A DNA stretch of 64,000 nucleotides from Microvirga sp. (GCA_031181145.1 JAPSLB010000006.1:1-64000); one strand, 5' to 3'; shown: positions 12,621-26,267, counted from the first letter of the stretch. Translations and numbers: made by a program. The notes: generated by a model from the letters alone, not told the origin.

Positions 12621-13964
12621 ATGGCGCGTTTTTCCTGGAAGCAGAATGAGAACGAAGCCTCGATCGAAGAGGCGATCGGCGTCGTGCGCGAGCATGGAGA
12701 GCCTCTGCCTCCGATCGAGGACGAGGAAGGGTTCGGCGCCATGTTCGACCGTTTCGCGGATGCCAAAGTGGTGCTTCTCGGCGAGGCGACCCACGGCACC
12801 TCCGAGTTCTACCGGGCCCGCGCGGCCATCACGCGGCGCCTCATCGAGCGCCATGGATTCAACATCGTGGCTGTCGAGGCCGACTGGCCCGATGCGGCGC
12901 GCATCGATGCCTATGTGCGACACCGCCACCTTCCTGAAGGGGATGAGGTCGCCTTCGAGCGCTTTCCCACCTGGATGTGGCGCAACGAGGAGGTTTACGA
13001 TTTCGTCAACTGGATGCGCGCCTACAACAAGGAACGCCCCGAGGACGGCCGTGCCGAGTTTCGCGGGCTCGACGTCTACAGCCTCAATTCGTCCATTCGC
13101 TCGGTGCTCGATTACCTCGACAAGGTCGATCCAGTAGCCGCGAAAGAGGCGAGGGGACGCTATGGCTGCCTGAGTCCCTGGCAGTCGGATCCGGCGCGTT
13201 ACGGTCGGGCGGTCGTCTCCGGGCAGAAGAAGCCCTGCGACGAGAAATTGCTGCGTCAGCTCCAGGAGATTCTCGACAAGCGCATTGACTATCTCGAGGT
13301 CGGTGGCGGCGAGCAGTTCTTCGATGCGGTGCAGAATGCCAAGATCGTCCATGCGGCTGAACATTATTACCGGATCATGTACGAGGGAGCGACGGAATCG
13401 TGGAACCTGCGCGACCGTCACATGTTCGATACCCTCCAAAGCCTACTGGCGCGCCGCGAGAACGCCAAGGCGGTGGTCTGGGCGCATAATTCCCACATCG
13501 GCAATGCCTCCGCCACTGCCATGGGCTGGCAGGGCGAGTTCAACATCGGCGAGCTGTGCCGTAAGGCCTATAGAGAGGAGGCGGTTCTCATTGGCTTCGG
13601 CACTGACCGGGGCACCGTGGCCGCCGCCGACGACTGGGACGAGCCTATGCAGATCAAGACCGTGCTGCCGGCCAGGCCCGACAGTCATGAGCGGATCTTC
13701 CGCGAAGCGGGCCTCAGGTCTTTCCTGACCGACTGGCGGGAGAACCTCCAGGAGGACTTGAAGGGGGCTCTGTCGCGTCCGCGCCTGGAGCGGGCCATCG
13801 GCGTGGTCTACCGGCCGGAAACGGAGCTCTACAGTCATTACTTCGAGGCCATCCTAGCCGAGCAGTTCGACGCCTTCGTCTGGTTCGAGGAGACCAGGGC
13901 GGTAACGCCGCTGACCCATGCCCATGGGGAGGGGATGCCGGAAACCTATCCCTTCGGCCTTTGA
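12621..13964 (+). CDS. Erythromycin esterase family protein
   Basis: VVLLGEATHGTSEFYRARAAITRRLIERHGFNIVAVEADWPDAARIDAYVR and AVVWAHNSHIGNA. Confidence 0.9.
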   Translation: MARFSWKQNENEASIEEAIGVVREHGEPLPPIEDEEGFGAMFDRFADAKVVLLGEATHGTSEFYRARAAITRRLIERHGFNIVAVEADWPDAARIDAYVRHRHLPEGDEVAFERFPTWMWRNEEVYDFVNWMRAYNKERPEDGRAEFRGLDVYSLNSSIRSVLDYLDKVDPVAAKEARGRYGCLSPWQSDPARYGRAVVSGQKKPCDEKLLRQLQEILDKRIDYLEVGGGEQFFDAVQNAKIVHAAEHYYRIMYEGATESWNLRDRHMFDTLQSLLARRENAKAVVWAHNSHIGNASATAMGWQGEFNIGELCRKAYREEAVLIGFGTDRGTVAAADDWDEPMQIKTVLPARPDSHERIFREAGLRSFLTDWRENLQEDLKGALSRPRLERAIGVVYRPETELYSHYFEAILAEQFDAFVWFEETRAVTPLTHAHGEGMPETYPFGL

Positions 13965-14210
13965 GGGCAGGGCGCCCTATCTTTCCGGCAGGTGCAGCTC
14001 TCCCGACTCTTCCTCGCCATCCCCGCCGGAGGCCCCCATGCTCCGCCGTCATCCTATTCCCTCCTTCGTCATGGCCTCCGCGACCCTGACCATGGTGGGT
14101 GAGGGGCGGGCTGCGCCCTGCGGCGACACTCCCCCGCCTTGCCCCGGCAGGCGGCCCCTGCTAACTGACGACCAACCCCTTTCAACCGACCATTAAGCAG
14201 GGCTTTTCCC

Positions 14211-15863
14211 GTGTCCCGTCAGTTCATCTACCACATGCGTGGCCTCTCCAAGACCTATTCGGGCGGCAAGAAGGTCTTGGACAACATCCACCTGTCCTTC
14301 TATCCCGATGCCAAGATCGGCGTGCTCGGCGTCAACGGCGCCGGTAAGTCTACCCTGCTGCGCATCATGGCCGGCATCGATACCGACTGGACCGGCGAGG
14401 CCTGGGTGGCGGAAGGAGCCCGCGTGGGCTACCTGCCGCAGGAGCCTCAGCTCGATCCGTCGAAGAACGTCCGCGAGAACGTCATGGAGGGCGTCGCCGC
14501 CAAGAAGGCGCTGCTCGACCGCTACAACGAGATCGCCATGAACTACTCGGAGGAGACGGCGGACGAGATGACCCGTCTCCAGGACGAGATCGAGGCCAAA
14601 GGCCTGTGGGATCTCGATTCCCAGGTGGATCAGGCCATGGACGCCCTGCGCTGCCCGCCGGACGACTGGCCGGTGGATAAGCTCTCGGGCGGCGAGCGCC
14701 GCCGCGTGGCGCTCTGCAAGCTGCTCCTCGAGCAGCCGGAGCTGCTGCTCCTCGACGAGCCGACCAACCATCTCGACGCCGAGACCACCGCCTGGCTCGA
14801 AGGGCACCTGCGCAATTACCCGGGCGCGATCCTCATCGTCACCCACGACCGCTACTTCCTGGACAACGTGACGGGCTGGATTCTCGAGCTCGACCGCGGC
14901 CGTGGCATCCCCTACGAGGGCAACTACTCGTCGTGGCTCGAACAGAAGCAGAAGCGCCTCCAGCAGGAGGGCCGTGAGGAAGAGGCCCGCCAGCGCACCA
15001 TCGAGCGTGAGCGCGAATGGGTGTCGGCCTCGCCCAAGGCCCGTCAGGCCAAGTCGAAGGCCCGTATCCAGCGCTATGAGGATCTCGTGGCCAAGGCCAA
15101 CGAGAAGGGCCCGACGACGGCTCAGATCATCATTCCCATCGCGGAGCGCCTGGGCAACAACGTCATCGAGTTCGACAATCTCAAGAAGGCTTTCGACGAC
15201 AAGCTCCTCATCGACGGCCTGTCCTTCAAGCTGCCGCCAGGCGGCATCGTCGGCGTGATCGGCCCGAACGGCGCCGGCAAGACCACCCTGTTCCGCATGA
15301 TCACGGGGCAGGAGCAGCCGGACGAGGGCAGCATTACCATCGGCGAGAGCGTGAAGCTCGGCTATGTGGACCAGAGTCGCGATTCCCTCGATGCGAACAA
15401 GACGCTCTACGAGGAGATTTCGGGCGGCAACGAGGTGCTCTATCTCGGCAAGCGCGAGATCAATGCGCGTGCCTATTGCTCGGCCTTCAACTTCAAGGGT
15501 TCCGACCAGCAGAAGAAGGTCGGCGTGCTCTCGGGCGGCGAGCGCAACCGCGTGCATCTCGCCAAGATCCTGAAATCGGGCTCCAACGTCCTGCTCCTCG
15601 ACGAGCCGACCAATGACCTCGACGTGGATACGCTGCGGGCGCTTGAAGAGGCGCTGGAGGATTACGCGGGCTGCGCCGTGATCATCAGCCACGACCGCTG
15701 GTTCCTCGACCGTATCGCCACCCACATCCTCGCCTTCGAGGGCGACAGTCATGTGGAGTGGTTCGAGGGCAACTTCGCGGATTACGAGGAGGACAAGAAG
15801 CGCCGCCTCGGCACGGACTCCACGATCCCGCACCGGATCAAGTACAAGAAGTTCACGCGGTAA
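14211..15863 (+). CDS. ettA: Energy-dependent translational throttle protein EttA (ABC-F)
   Basis: Two ABC domains, [51 protein letters not shown] linker; GTG start. Confidence 0.93.
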   Translation: MSRQFIYHMRGLSKTYSGGKKVLDNIHLSFYPDAKIGVLGVNGAGKSTLLRIMAGIDTDWTGEAWVAEGARVGYLPQEPQLDPSKNVRENVMEGVAAKKALLDRYNEIAMNYSEETADEMTRLQDEIEAKGLWDLDSQVDQAMDALRCPPDDWPVDKLSGGERRRVALCKLLLEQPELLLLDEPTNHLDAETTAWLEGHLRNYPGAILIVTHDRYFLDNVTGWILELDRGRGIPYEGNYSSWLEQKQKRLQQEGREEEARQRTIEREREWVSASPKARQAKSKARIQRYEDLVAKANEKGPTTAQIIIPIAERLGNNVIEFDNLKKAFDDKLLIDGLSFKLPPGGIVGVIGPNGAGKTTLFRMITGQEQPDEGSITIGESVKLGYVDQSRDSLDANKTLYEEISGGNEVLYLGKREINARAYCSAFNFKGSDQQKKVGVLSGGERNRVHLAKILKSGSNVLLLDEPTNDLDVDTLRALEEALEDYAGCAVIISHDRWFLDRIATHILAFEGDSHVEWFEGNFADYEEDKKRRLGTDSTIPHRIKYKKFTR

Positions 15864-15874
15864 GGTTCACCTTG

Positions 15875-16558
15875 GGGACTTACCTCATCACAGGCGTAGG
15901 ACGCGGGATCGGGCAGGAGCTCGCCCGCGCCCTTCTCTTGCGCGGCGAGCGGGTGATCGGTACGCTACGCGATACCGTGCAAGCTCCAGAGGCTTTGAAC
16001 GAGTTTATCGAAGGCAGACAGCTCAGGCTGTCCACGCTCGATGTTCGTGACGACACATCGATTGCAGAAGCTGTGCGGCAGATCGATGAGCCGGTGGATG
16101 TACTGGTCAACAATGCGGGCATCATCGGCCCGCAGCGACAATCGACGCTCGACATGGATTTTGCCGGGTTTCTCGAAACCCTGCAGGTCAACACACTTGG
16201 TCCGCTGCGGATTGCACAGGCATTTCTTCCTCACTTGAGGCGAGCGACGAATTCTAAGATCATGACGATCAGCAGCCGCATGGGCTCGCTCTCCTACGCA
16301 AAATCGGACCGGATCGCCTATCGGGCTTCGAAAGCCGCCGTTAACAAGGTGATGCAAGGCCTCGCTACGGATCTTCAGCCTGAGGGGATCATCGTGGTTG
16401 CCGTGCATCCCGGTTGGGTGCGGACGGACATGGGCGGTTCAGGCGGCGACATCTCCGTCGAGGAGAGCGCAGCAGGGCTCATCCGGCTCATGGATCGGCT
16501 TGCCCCTGAAGAATCAGGTGGCTTCTTCAATTGGCAAGGCGAGCGCATCCCGTTCTGA
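15875..16558 (+). CDS. SDR-family oxidoreductase
   Basis: YLITGVGRGIGQELARALLLRGERV, DVLVNNAGIIGP, YRASKAAVN; start (TTG) uncertain. Confidence 0.8.
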   Translation, partial: GTYLITGVGRGIGQELARALLLRGERVIGTLRDTVQAPEALNEFIEGRQLRLSTLDVRDDTSIAEAVRQIDEPVDVLVNNAGIIGPQRQSTLDMDFAGFLETLQVNTLGPLRIAQAFLPHLRRATNSKIMTISSRMGSLSYAKSDRIAYRASKAAVNKVMQGLATDLQPEGIIVVAVHPGWVRTDMGGSGGDISVEESAAGLIRLMDRLAPEESGGFFNWQGERIPF

Positions 16559-16636
16559 CATCCTCGGGACGGGATGGTCCGGGGTGAGCAGGATCGTAGA
16601 GGCGGTGCCCTACGGCTGCTTGCGCAGCCTCGGCCT

Positions 16637-16879
16637 TCAGATCTTCAAGATATCTTTTGCTTGGTCGAGAAGCCTTTCGGACTCGTCATGATTGCCCGCC
16701 TTGTGGGCGGCCTCGCCCCGTCGCCGAAGGTCCATCACCCTTTCCCGGTCGGAAGCCGAGAGCTGAGCTGTCTGCAGAGCTCTGTCGATAGCCGTCATCT
16801 CCTGCGGGCATCGGTTGGCGGAAGCGGGCCCGGCAGCCGCGAAGCTCAATGTCAAAACGAGAGCGATCATGCGATTCAT
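16637..16879 (-). CDS. Small secreted/periplasmic hypothetical protein (80 aa)
   Basis: MNRMIALVLTLSFAAAGPASA signal peptide, Cys, helical DRERVMDLRRRGEAAHKAGNHDESERLLDQAKDILKI; SD-like ggagg upstream. Confidence 0.7.
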   Translation of the reverse strand: MNRMIALVLTLSFAAAGPASANRCPQEMTAIDRALQTAQLSASDRERVMDLRRRGEAAHKAGNHDESERLLDQAKDILKI

Positions 16880-17012
16880 GGGTTCCTCCCATGCGCCCCC
16901 GCTTCTATTCTTATTCCAGCGAGGCCAAGGGGGGAAGAGGAACTTCGAGGGAGGCGGACGGCAGCGAGGCGGGATCAATTTGCTCTCTCTCGGTTTATAT
17001 GCCTGACTACAT

Positions 17013-17094
17013 CCCAACAAGAGTGTTGGGTTCGTTGCCTCAAACGTGTATGACCCTTGAGGCACGAGACATAAGGCGAGACTTATCCCGTGCC
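17013..17094 (+). promoter_or_regulatory. Structured leader of amn with two mutually exclusive hairpins
   Basis: cccaaca/tgttggg (17013-17030); tgcctcaa(17036-43)/ttgaggca(17057-64); ggcacg(17061-66)/cgtgcc(17089-94) with inner ataag/cttat. The last two share 17061-17064. Confidence 0.5.
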
Positions 17095-18565
17095 AGCCGA
17101 TCCGATCACTTTTCAATCTGTAGAAACGCCCGAGGAAGCCGTCGAGCGGCTAATCGAGCTTCATGACAGCGCCGTCGAGGCGCAACGTCACGCTCTCGAG
17201 CATTTCTTCGCCAAGGGCACGCCTCCCACTCCACAGGAGAGGTCCCGCTTCCGCTATCCCGAGCTTCGGGTGGACTACCGGGCCAATTCCGTTCCGCCGG
17301 TCAAGCAGCGGGCCTATGCCAAGTTCCAGGGGGCCGGGGTCTATGCGACCACGATCACGCAGCCCGCCTTCTTCAGGAGCTATCTTCTGGAGCAATTGAA
17401 CCATCTCGTGCGGGACTACGGCGCCACGCTCGAGGTGGGCATCAGCGATCAGGAAATTCCCTATCCCTACATTTTCGAGCGCGGAGACGAGCTTGGGCGC
17501 GGTGCGCATTCGGCCTCCGAGCTTGCGCAGCATTTCCCGACGCCGCTGCTCGCCAAGGTCGGTGACGAAATCGCGGACGGTACCTGGATCTTCCACGAGA
17601 ACGAGCCGCGTCCGCTCTCGCTCTTCGACGCCGCGCGTGTCGATTACTCCCTGCGCCGCCTCGTGCATTACACGGGTAGCGACTGGCGCTCGATGCAGCC
17701 CTGGATCCTGCTCACCAACTACCACCGCTATGTGGATCAGTTCGTCCGCTGGGCCGTGAAGGAACTGGCGAACGAGGAGGGGCCTTACAGCAGGCTCGTG
17801 ATGCCGGGCGGCATCACGATCGATCGCGGTCTCGACGAGGCCGCCGTCGAGGACCTGATCGGCTCATCGCCGTGGCACCGCTTCCAAATGCCCGCCTATC
17901 ACCTGATGCGCAAGGACGGGCAGGGCGTATCGCTGGTCAACATCGGCGTCGGTCCCTCGAACGCGAAGAACATCACGGACCATCTGGCCGTGCTCCGCCC
18001 GCATTGCTGGCTCATGGTGGGGCATTGCGGCGGTTTGCGGCAGTCGCAAGCGATCGGCGATTATGTGCTGGCACATGGCTATCTGCGGCGCGACCGCATT
18101 CTCGACGGCGCCGTGCCGCCGGAAATTCCGGTGCCGGCGCTCGCAGAAATCCAGGTGGCGCTGCAGGAGGCGGCCGTGCAGGTCACGGGCGAGCGCGGTG
18201 AGGCCTTGAAGCGCCGCCTGCGCACCGGAACCGTCGTGACCTATGACGATCGCAACTGGGAGCTCCGCTGGAGCCAGGAACGGCGGCAGATCAATCTTTC
18301 GCGCGCCATCGCGGTGGATATGGAGAGCGGCACCATCGCCGCGCAGGGCTATCGCCTGCGTGTTCCCTACGGCACACTGCTCTGCGTCTCCGACAAGCCC
18401 CTGCACGGCGAGATCAAGCTGCCCGGCGCGGCCAGTGCCTTCTACGAGCGCGCGGTGAGCGAGCACCTCATGATCGGTTTGGCGGCCGTCGATATCCTGC
18501 GGGGGCAGAGGGCTTCCGTGCATTCGCGGAAACTGCGCAGTTTCGACGAGCCTCCCTTCCGCTAA
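17090..18565 (+). CDS. amn: AMP nucleosidase
   Basis: VNIGVGPSNAKNITDHLAVLRPHCWLMVGHCGGLRQSQAIGDYVLAHGYLRRDRILDGAVPPEIPVPALAEIQ; GTG is the first start after in-frame TAA 17072. Confidence 0.93.
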   Translation: MPADPITFQSVETPEEAVERLIELHDSAVEAQRHALEHFFAKGTPPTPQERSRFRYPELRVDYRANSVPPVKQRAYAKFQGAGVYATTITQPAFFRSYLLEQLNHLVRDYGATLEVGISDQEIPYPYIFERGDELGRGAHSASELAQHFPTPLLAKVGDEIADGTWIFHENEPRPLSLFDAARVDYSLRRLVHYTGSDWRSMQPWILLTNYHRYVDQFVRWAVKELANEEGPYSRLVMPGGITIDRGLDEAAVEDLIGSSPWHRFQMPAYHLMRKDGQGVSLVNIGVGPSNAKNITDHLAVLRPHCWLMVGHCGGLRQSQAIGDYVLAHGYLRRDRILDGAVPPEIPVPALAEIQVALQEAAVQVTGERGEALKRRLRTGTVVTYDDRNWELRWSQERRQINLSRAIAVDMESGTIAAQGYRLRVPYGTLLCVSDKPLHGEIKLPGAASAFYERAVSEHLMIGLAAVDILRGQRASVHSRKLRSFDEPPFR

Positions 18566-18879
18566 GATTCTTTCGTGACGCTCCGGCGTGTCGTGCTGAG
18601 CCGAAGCTCCGCTTCAAGCGCCGCGCTCCAAAGAAGAAGCGACCGGATCGATTCCGAGAGCGGTGTCTGCTGTCTGGATCAATGGCTTCGGCTTGTTTCC
18701 GGATCCTTCGGAACAGGCATTCTGCCGATATGCTTCCCTCCACGCTTATCGTCCTTGAACATTGAGCCTCTTTTCGCGGCCATCGCGGGGCTGCTGCGGC
18801 TGCGGGGTTCTGACCCTGCGGCCCTGGTCCAGCCGCGCAGGTGACATCCTACGTCCGGCTTGCCCTCGATTCAAAATAG

Positions 18880-18899
18880 ATATAAATATATCTTTATAT
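18880..18899. promoter_or_regulatory. Putative operator for the downstream ArsR-family regulator
   Basis: ATATAAA-tatatc-TTTATAT, perfect 7-bp inverted repeat in a GC-rich genome, 20 bp before ATG 18919. Confidence 0.55.
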
Positions 18900-18918
18900 G
18901 TAAGAGCGAGTTTGGCGC

Positions 18919-19932
18919 ATGGCTGACAAGAAGGCTCCATCTCTGGATCTGACGCTGGACGTCCTGCGGGCCGCCGCAGAGGAAACGCGCCTGCGCATCC
19001 TGGCCCTGCTGGCCGAGGGCGAGCTCTCGGTGTCCGATCTCACCGACATTCTCGGGCAGTCCCAACCGCGAATCTCACGCCATTTGAAGCTGCTCGTGGA
19101 AGCCGGTCTCGTGGAGCGGCATCGGGAAGGGGCCTGGGCCTTCTTCCGGCTGACCGACCGGGGCACCGCCTTCCGGATCATCCGTCCGACCCTCGAGAGC
19201 CTCGATCGGTCCGACCCGCAACTGCTGGAAGACCGAACCCGTTTGGAGGCGGTCCGGGCGCAGCGCTCCCAGGCCGCTCAGGCGTATTTTTCCAGGCTTG
19301 CCCCGGAATGGGACCGCCTGCGCTCCCTCCATGCGCCTGAGGCCGTAGTCGAGGCGGCCGTGCTCGAGGCGCTGGGGCCGAAGCCGATCCGCGATCTCGT
19401 CGATCTCGGGACGGGCACGGGCCGCATGCTGCAGCTCCTCGCGCCGCGCGCCGGCCGCACCGTCGGTCTCGATGCGAGCCATGCCATGCTCTCGGTGGCC
19501 CGCGCCAATCTCGAGAAGGCAGGACTGCGCGGCATCGAACTGCGGCAGGGCGATATCTACGCGCCGCCGTTCCCGAGGGACACGTTCGATCTGGTGATCA
19601 TTCATCAGGTCCTGCATTACCTGGACGATCCCGCCCGCGCGATCCGCGAGGCCGCTCGTCTCGTTGCTCCGGGCGGGCGCATTCTCGTGGTGGATTTCGC
19701 GCCGCATAAGCTCGAATTCCTGCGGGAGAGACAGGCCCATCGCCGGCTCGGCTTCGCGCCCTCGCAGGTCGCCGGCTGGCTCGACGAGGCAGGCCTCGAT
19801 TGCACGCTGACCAAAGAAATCGCGCCGCCTCGGAAGGGCGATGACCAATTGACCGTGTCCCTTTGGCTCGGACAGGACCGCCGCGTAGTTACGGACTGGC
19901 CCTTGACCCAGCCCGACAGAGAGGTTGCCTGA
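18919..19932 (+). CDS. ArsR-family transcriptional regulator fused to SAM-dependent methyltransferase domain
   Basis: N-terminal winged HTH (ETRLRILALLAEGELSVSDLTDILGQSQPRISRHLKLLVEAGLV), then DLGTGTGRMLQLLAPRAGRTVGLDAS methyltransferase fold; overlaps metF start. Confidence 0.9.
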   Translation: MADKKAPSLDLTLDVLRAAAEETRLRILALLAEGELSVSDLTDILGQSQPRISRHLKLLVEAGLVERHREGAWAFFRLTDRGTAFRIIRPTLESLDRSDPQLLEDRTRLEAVRAQRSQAAQAYFSRLAPEWDRLRSLHAPEAVVEAAVLEALGPKPIRDLVDLGTGTGRMLQLLAPRAGRTVGLDASHAMLSVARANLEKAGLRGIELRQGDIYAPPFPRDTFDLVIIHQVLHYLDDPARAIREAARLVAPGGRILVVDFAPHKLEFLRERQAHRRLGFAPSQVAGWLDEAGLDCTLTKEIAPPRKGDDQLTVSLWLGQDRRVVTDWPLTQPDREVA

Positions 19933-20837
19933 TGTCGCCCCTGACCCTTCGCCCCAGCAGGCAGATCTCCTGTCCCATCAAGGTGTCCTTCGAGTTCTTC
20001 CCGCCGAAGACGCCAGAGATGGAAACGACGCTCTGGAGCTCCATTCAGCGGCTTGCGCCGCTCCATCCGCAATTCGTATCCGTGACCTACGGCGCCGGCG
20101 GCTCCACCCGCGAGCGCACCCATGCCACGGTTTCTCGCATCGTGAAGGAAACGCATCTGAAGCCCGCCGCGCATCTGACCTGCGTGGCCGCGACGACGGA
20201 GGAGGTCGACGACGTCGTCCGCTCCTACTGGGACGCGGGCGTGCGCCACATCGTGGCCCTGCGGGGCGATCCGGTCGCAGGCATCGGAGCTGCCTACGAG
20301 CCCCACCCAGGCGGCTACCGGCAGACCTGCGATCTCGTGGCAGGAATCAAGGCCATCGGCGATTTCGAGGTGTCCGTCTCCGCCTATCCGGAGAAGCATC
20401 CGGAGGCCGCCTCCCTCGACGCCGATATCGACGTGCTGCAAGCGAAGGTCGATTGCGGCGCTGACCGCGCCATCACCCAGTTCTTTTTCGATAACGACCA
20501 CTACTTCCGCTATCTCGACCGCGTGCGCGCACGCGGTATCGACATTCCGATCGTGCCGGGCATCGTGCCCGTGCAGAACTTCAAGCAGACGGCGAACTTC
20601 GCGGCGAAGACCGGCGCGAGCGTTCCGGATTGGCTGGCAGCCCGTTTCGAGGGACTCGACAGCGATGTGGAGACGCGCAAGCTCGTTGCCGCCGCCGTGG
20701 CAGCTGAACAGGTGATCGATCTCGTCGACCGCGGCGTGAACGAATTCCACTTCTACACCATGAACCGCGCCGACTTGGTCTATGCCATCTGCCATCTGCT
20801 CGGGCTGCGCGATCAGAGCGTGAAGGTGGCTGCTTGA
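19932..20837 (+). CDS. metF: Methylenetetrahydrofolate reductase [NAD(P)H]
   Basis: KVSFEFFPPKTPEMETTLWSSIQRL, SVTYGAGGSTRERTH, ALRGDP, ITQFFFDNDHYFRYLDR. Confidence 0.94.
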   Translation: MSPLTLRPSRQISCPIKVSFEFFPPKTPEMETTLWSSIQRLAPLHPQFVSVTYGAGGSTRERTHATVSRIVKETHLKPAAHLTCVAATTEEVDDVVRSYWDAGVRHIVALRGDPVAGIGAAYEPHPGGYRQTCDLVAGIKAIGDFEVSVSAYPEKHPEAASLDADIDVLQAKVDCGADRAITQFFFDNDHYFRYLDRVRARGIDIPIVPGIVPVQNFKQTANFAAKTGASVPDWLAARFEGLDSDVETRKLVAAAVAAEQVIDLVDRGVNEFHFYTMNRADLVYAICHLLGLRDQSVKVAA

Positions 20838-20930
20838 GATGCCGGTGCCTGGCGACAGTCCAGGCATTCCTGTTTGCCACGCGATGCATGGAGGGCCGGG
20901 CAGGAGCCCGCCCGACCGAAAGAGACTGTG

Positions 20931-24686
<3,756 letters not shown>

Positions 24687-24696
24687 ATCGCCAGCA

Positions 24697-24722
24697 GCAC
24701 CCCGGAATGACGAAGAGGGTGC
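24697..24722. repeat. REP-like hairpin, possibly a convergent terminator
   Basis: gcaccc-cggaatgacgaaga-gggtgc between convergent metH and the amidase gene. Confidence 0.35.
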
Positions 24723-24725
24723 AAT

Positions 24726-25499
24726 TCATGCCATTTCCGCAGACGGCCGCTTGGCAATCAGATCGCGCAGGGTGGTGATGGTGGAGGCGTCCGCCACGCC
24801 GTCGACGCGTTCGGGCCGGAAGTGGCGCTGAAAAGCGGCGACCACCTTTTCCGTATCCTCGTCGAACACGCCGTTGATCCTCAGGCTATAGCCGTACATG
24901 GCCAGCATGGCCTGAAGGGCCTCGATGGGCATGCCTTGATCCCCGCGCGAGAAGAAGCGTCCGTCGCTCAAAGTGGCGGGCGGCACCCAATGCCCGATGC
25001 CGGCCTCGTGCAGACGCTTCCAGGGAAAGTTCTCGCCGGGATCAATCTTGCGGCCCGGTGCGACGTCCGAGTGGCCGAGCACACGGGCGGCCGGGATGCG
25101 CCAGCGGGCCACGATATCTTTCGCGAGCGCGATCACGCTTTCGATCTGTGCATCGGGGTAGATCGGCAGACCGCCCGGATGGCCGGGATTGGCGATCTCG
25201 ATGCCGATGGAGCTCGAGTTGATGTCCGTCTCGCCGTTCCAGGACGAGATGCCCGCGTGCCAGGCGCGCCGCGCTTCGGGCACCAGTTGCAGAACACGTC
25301 CGTCCCCGAACACGAAATAGTGAGCCGATACCTGCGACACGGGATTGCAAAGCCATTGCAGCGCCTCGCCTTCGTCCGGCATGCCCGTATAGTGCAGGAT
25401 CAGCATGTTCGGGCGTCGTCCGTCCTTCCGCTCCCCGTGATTGGGTGAAGGAAACACCTTCGCGGCAATGGGGCTTTCGGGGGAAAGGGGCGGGCTCAT
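24726..25499 (-). CDS. N-acetylmuramoyl-L-alanine amidase (amidase_2 plus peptidoglycan-binding domain)
   Basis: MLILHYTGMPDEGEALQWLCNPVSQVSAHYFVFGDGRVLQLVPEARRAWHAGISSWNG, GHSDVAPGRKIDPGENFPWKRL, C-terminal PG-binding repeat. Confidence 0.9.
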   Translation of the reverse strand: MSPPLSPESPIAAKVFPSPNHGERKDGRRPNMLILHYTGMPDEGEALQWLCNPVSQVSAHYFVFGDGRVLQLVPEARRAWHAGISSWNGETDINSSSIGIEIANPGHPGGLPIYPDAQIESVIALAKDIVARWRIPAARVLGHSDVAPGRKIDPGENFPWKRLHEAGIGHWVPPATLSDGRFFSRGDQGMPIEALQAMLAMYGYSLRINGVFDEDTEKVVAAFQRHFRPERVDGVADASTITTLRDLIAKRPSAEMA

Positions 25500-25503
25500 A
25501 CAT

Positions 25504-26229
25504 TCACCTGAGGTTCCGCTCGGCAGCAACACGCTCCCAAGCGGCATTGATGGCAGCCAATCGCTCCGTCGCAATCTTGACTGCCTCCGGCGGCAGGCCA
25601 CGGGCGATCTCCCGGTCGGGATGGTTCTCGGCGACCAGCTTGCGGTAGTGGCGCTTCAGCTCGTCGTCGTTCATGGCCCGGTCAGCCTTGAGAATGAGAT
25701 AAGGATCGTCCGACTGCTTCACGTGGCGGGCGGCGATGCGTTCGAATTCCATCTCCGAGAACGCGAAGATCGTGGCGACGTTCTTGAGGTAGACGTATTC
25801 GGCCTCATGCACCGCCTCGTCCGCCTTGGCAATATGGAACAGGCCGTCGAGCACGTCTTCCAGGAGGGCGGGTTCATCCTTGAACTCCGTGCCGATTTGC
25901 CGGGCGTAGGATTCGAAGCCCTCGGACGTCTGCATGGCGAGCTCGAACAGGCGTTGGACGCGGGGGTGCTCGCTCTCCGGGACCTCGACGATCTGCTCGA
26001 AGGCCTTCACCTCCACGTCCACCACAACACCATCGGCCTTCGCCATCTTGGCCGCGAGAGCGACGAGGCCCATGGTGAACAGAACGTCGCGCGGCGGCTT
26101 CCCGAAAGGCGCGCCTTCGCGATCGACGAGAACGTGCCCGGCAACGCCGCCCAGGAGAGCGCCAATCGGACCTCCGAGCGCCATGCCGATGCCGGCACCG
26201 CCCAACTTACCCCAAATCGACTGAATCAT
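25504..26229 (-). CDS. DjlA-like protein (TerB-like domain plus C-terminal J-domain)
   Basis: GKLGGAGIGMALGGPIGALLGG N-terminus; C-terminal DDELKRHYRKLVAENHPDREIARGLPPEAVKIATERLAAINAAWERV with HPD motif. Confidence 0.88.
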   Translation of the reverse strand: MIQSIWGKLGGAGIGMALGGPIGALLGGVAGHVLVDREGAPFGKPPRDVLFTMGLVALAAKMAKADGVVVDVEVKAFEQIVEVPESEHPRVQRLFELAMQTSEGFESYARQIGTEFKDEPALLEDVLDGLFHIAKADEAVHEAEYVYLKNVATIFAFSEMEFERIAARHVKQSDDPYLILKADRAMNDDELKRHYRKLVAENHPDREIARGLPPEAVKIATERLAAINAAWERVAAERNLR

Positions 26230-26267
26230 CTTGGAAACAGTGGTCGCTCAACTTCAGGCAAAAGAAA

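Noticed and set aside
12621-13964. Erythromycin-esterase gene as acquired macrolide resistance
   Set aside because: No mobile context, composition like neighbours, and an EcfG-type promoter; an endogenous stress function is more likely
14193-15833. 546-aa minus-strand ORF opposite ettA
   Set aside because: Antisense mirror of EttA coding sequence; Leu/Val/Glu/Arg-rich artefact
18575-18844. 89-aa ORF between amn and the ArsR fusion
   Set aside because: No SD, biased composition and no domain; more likely non-coding or decayed sequence
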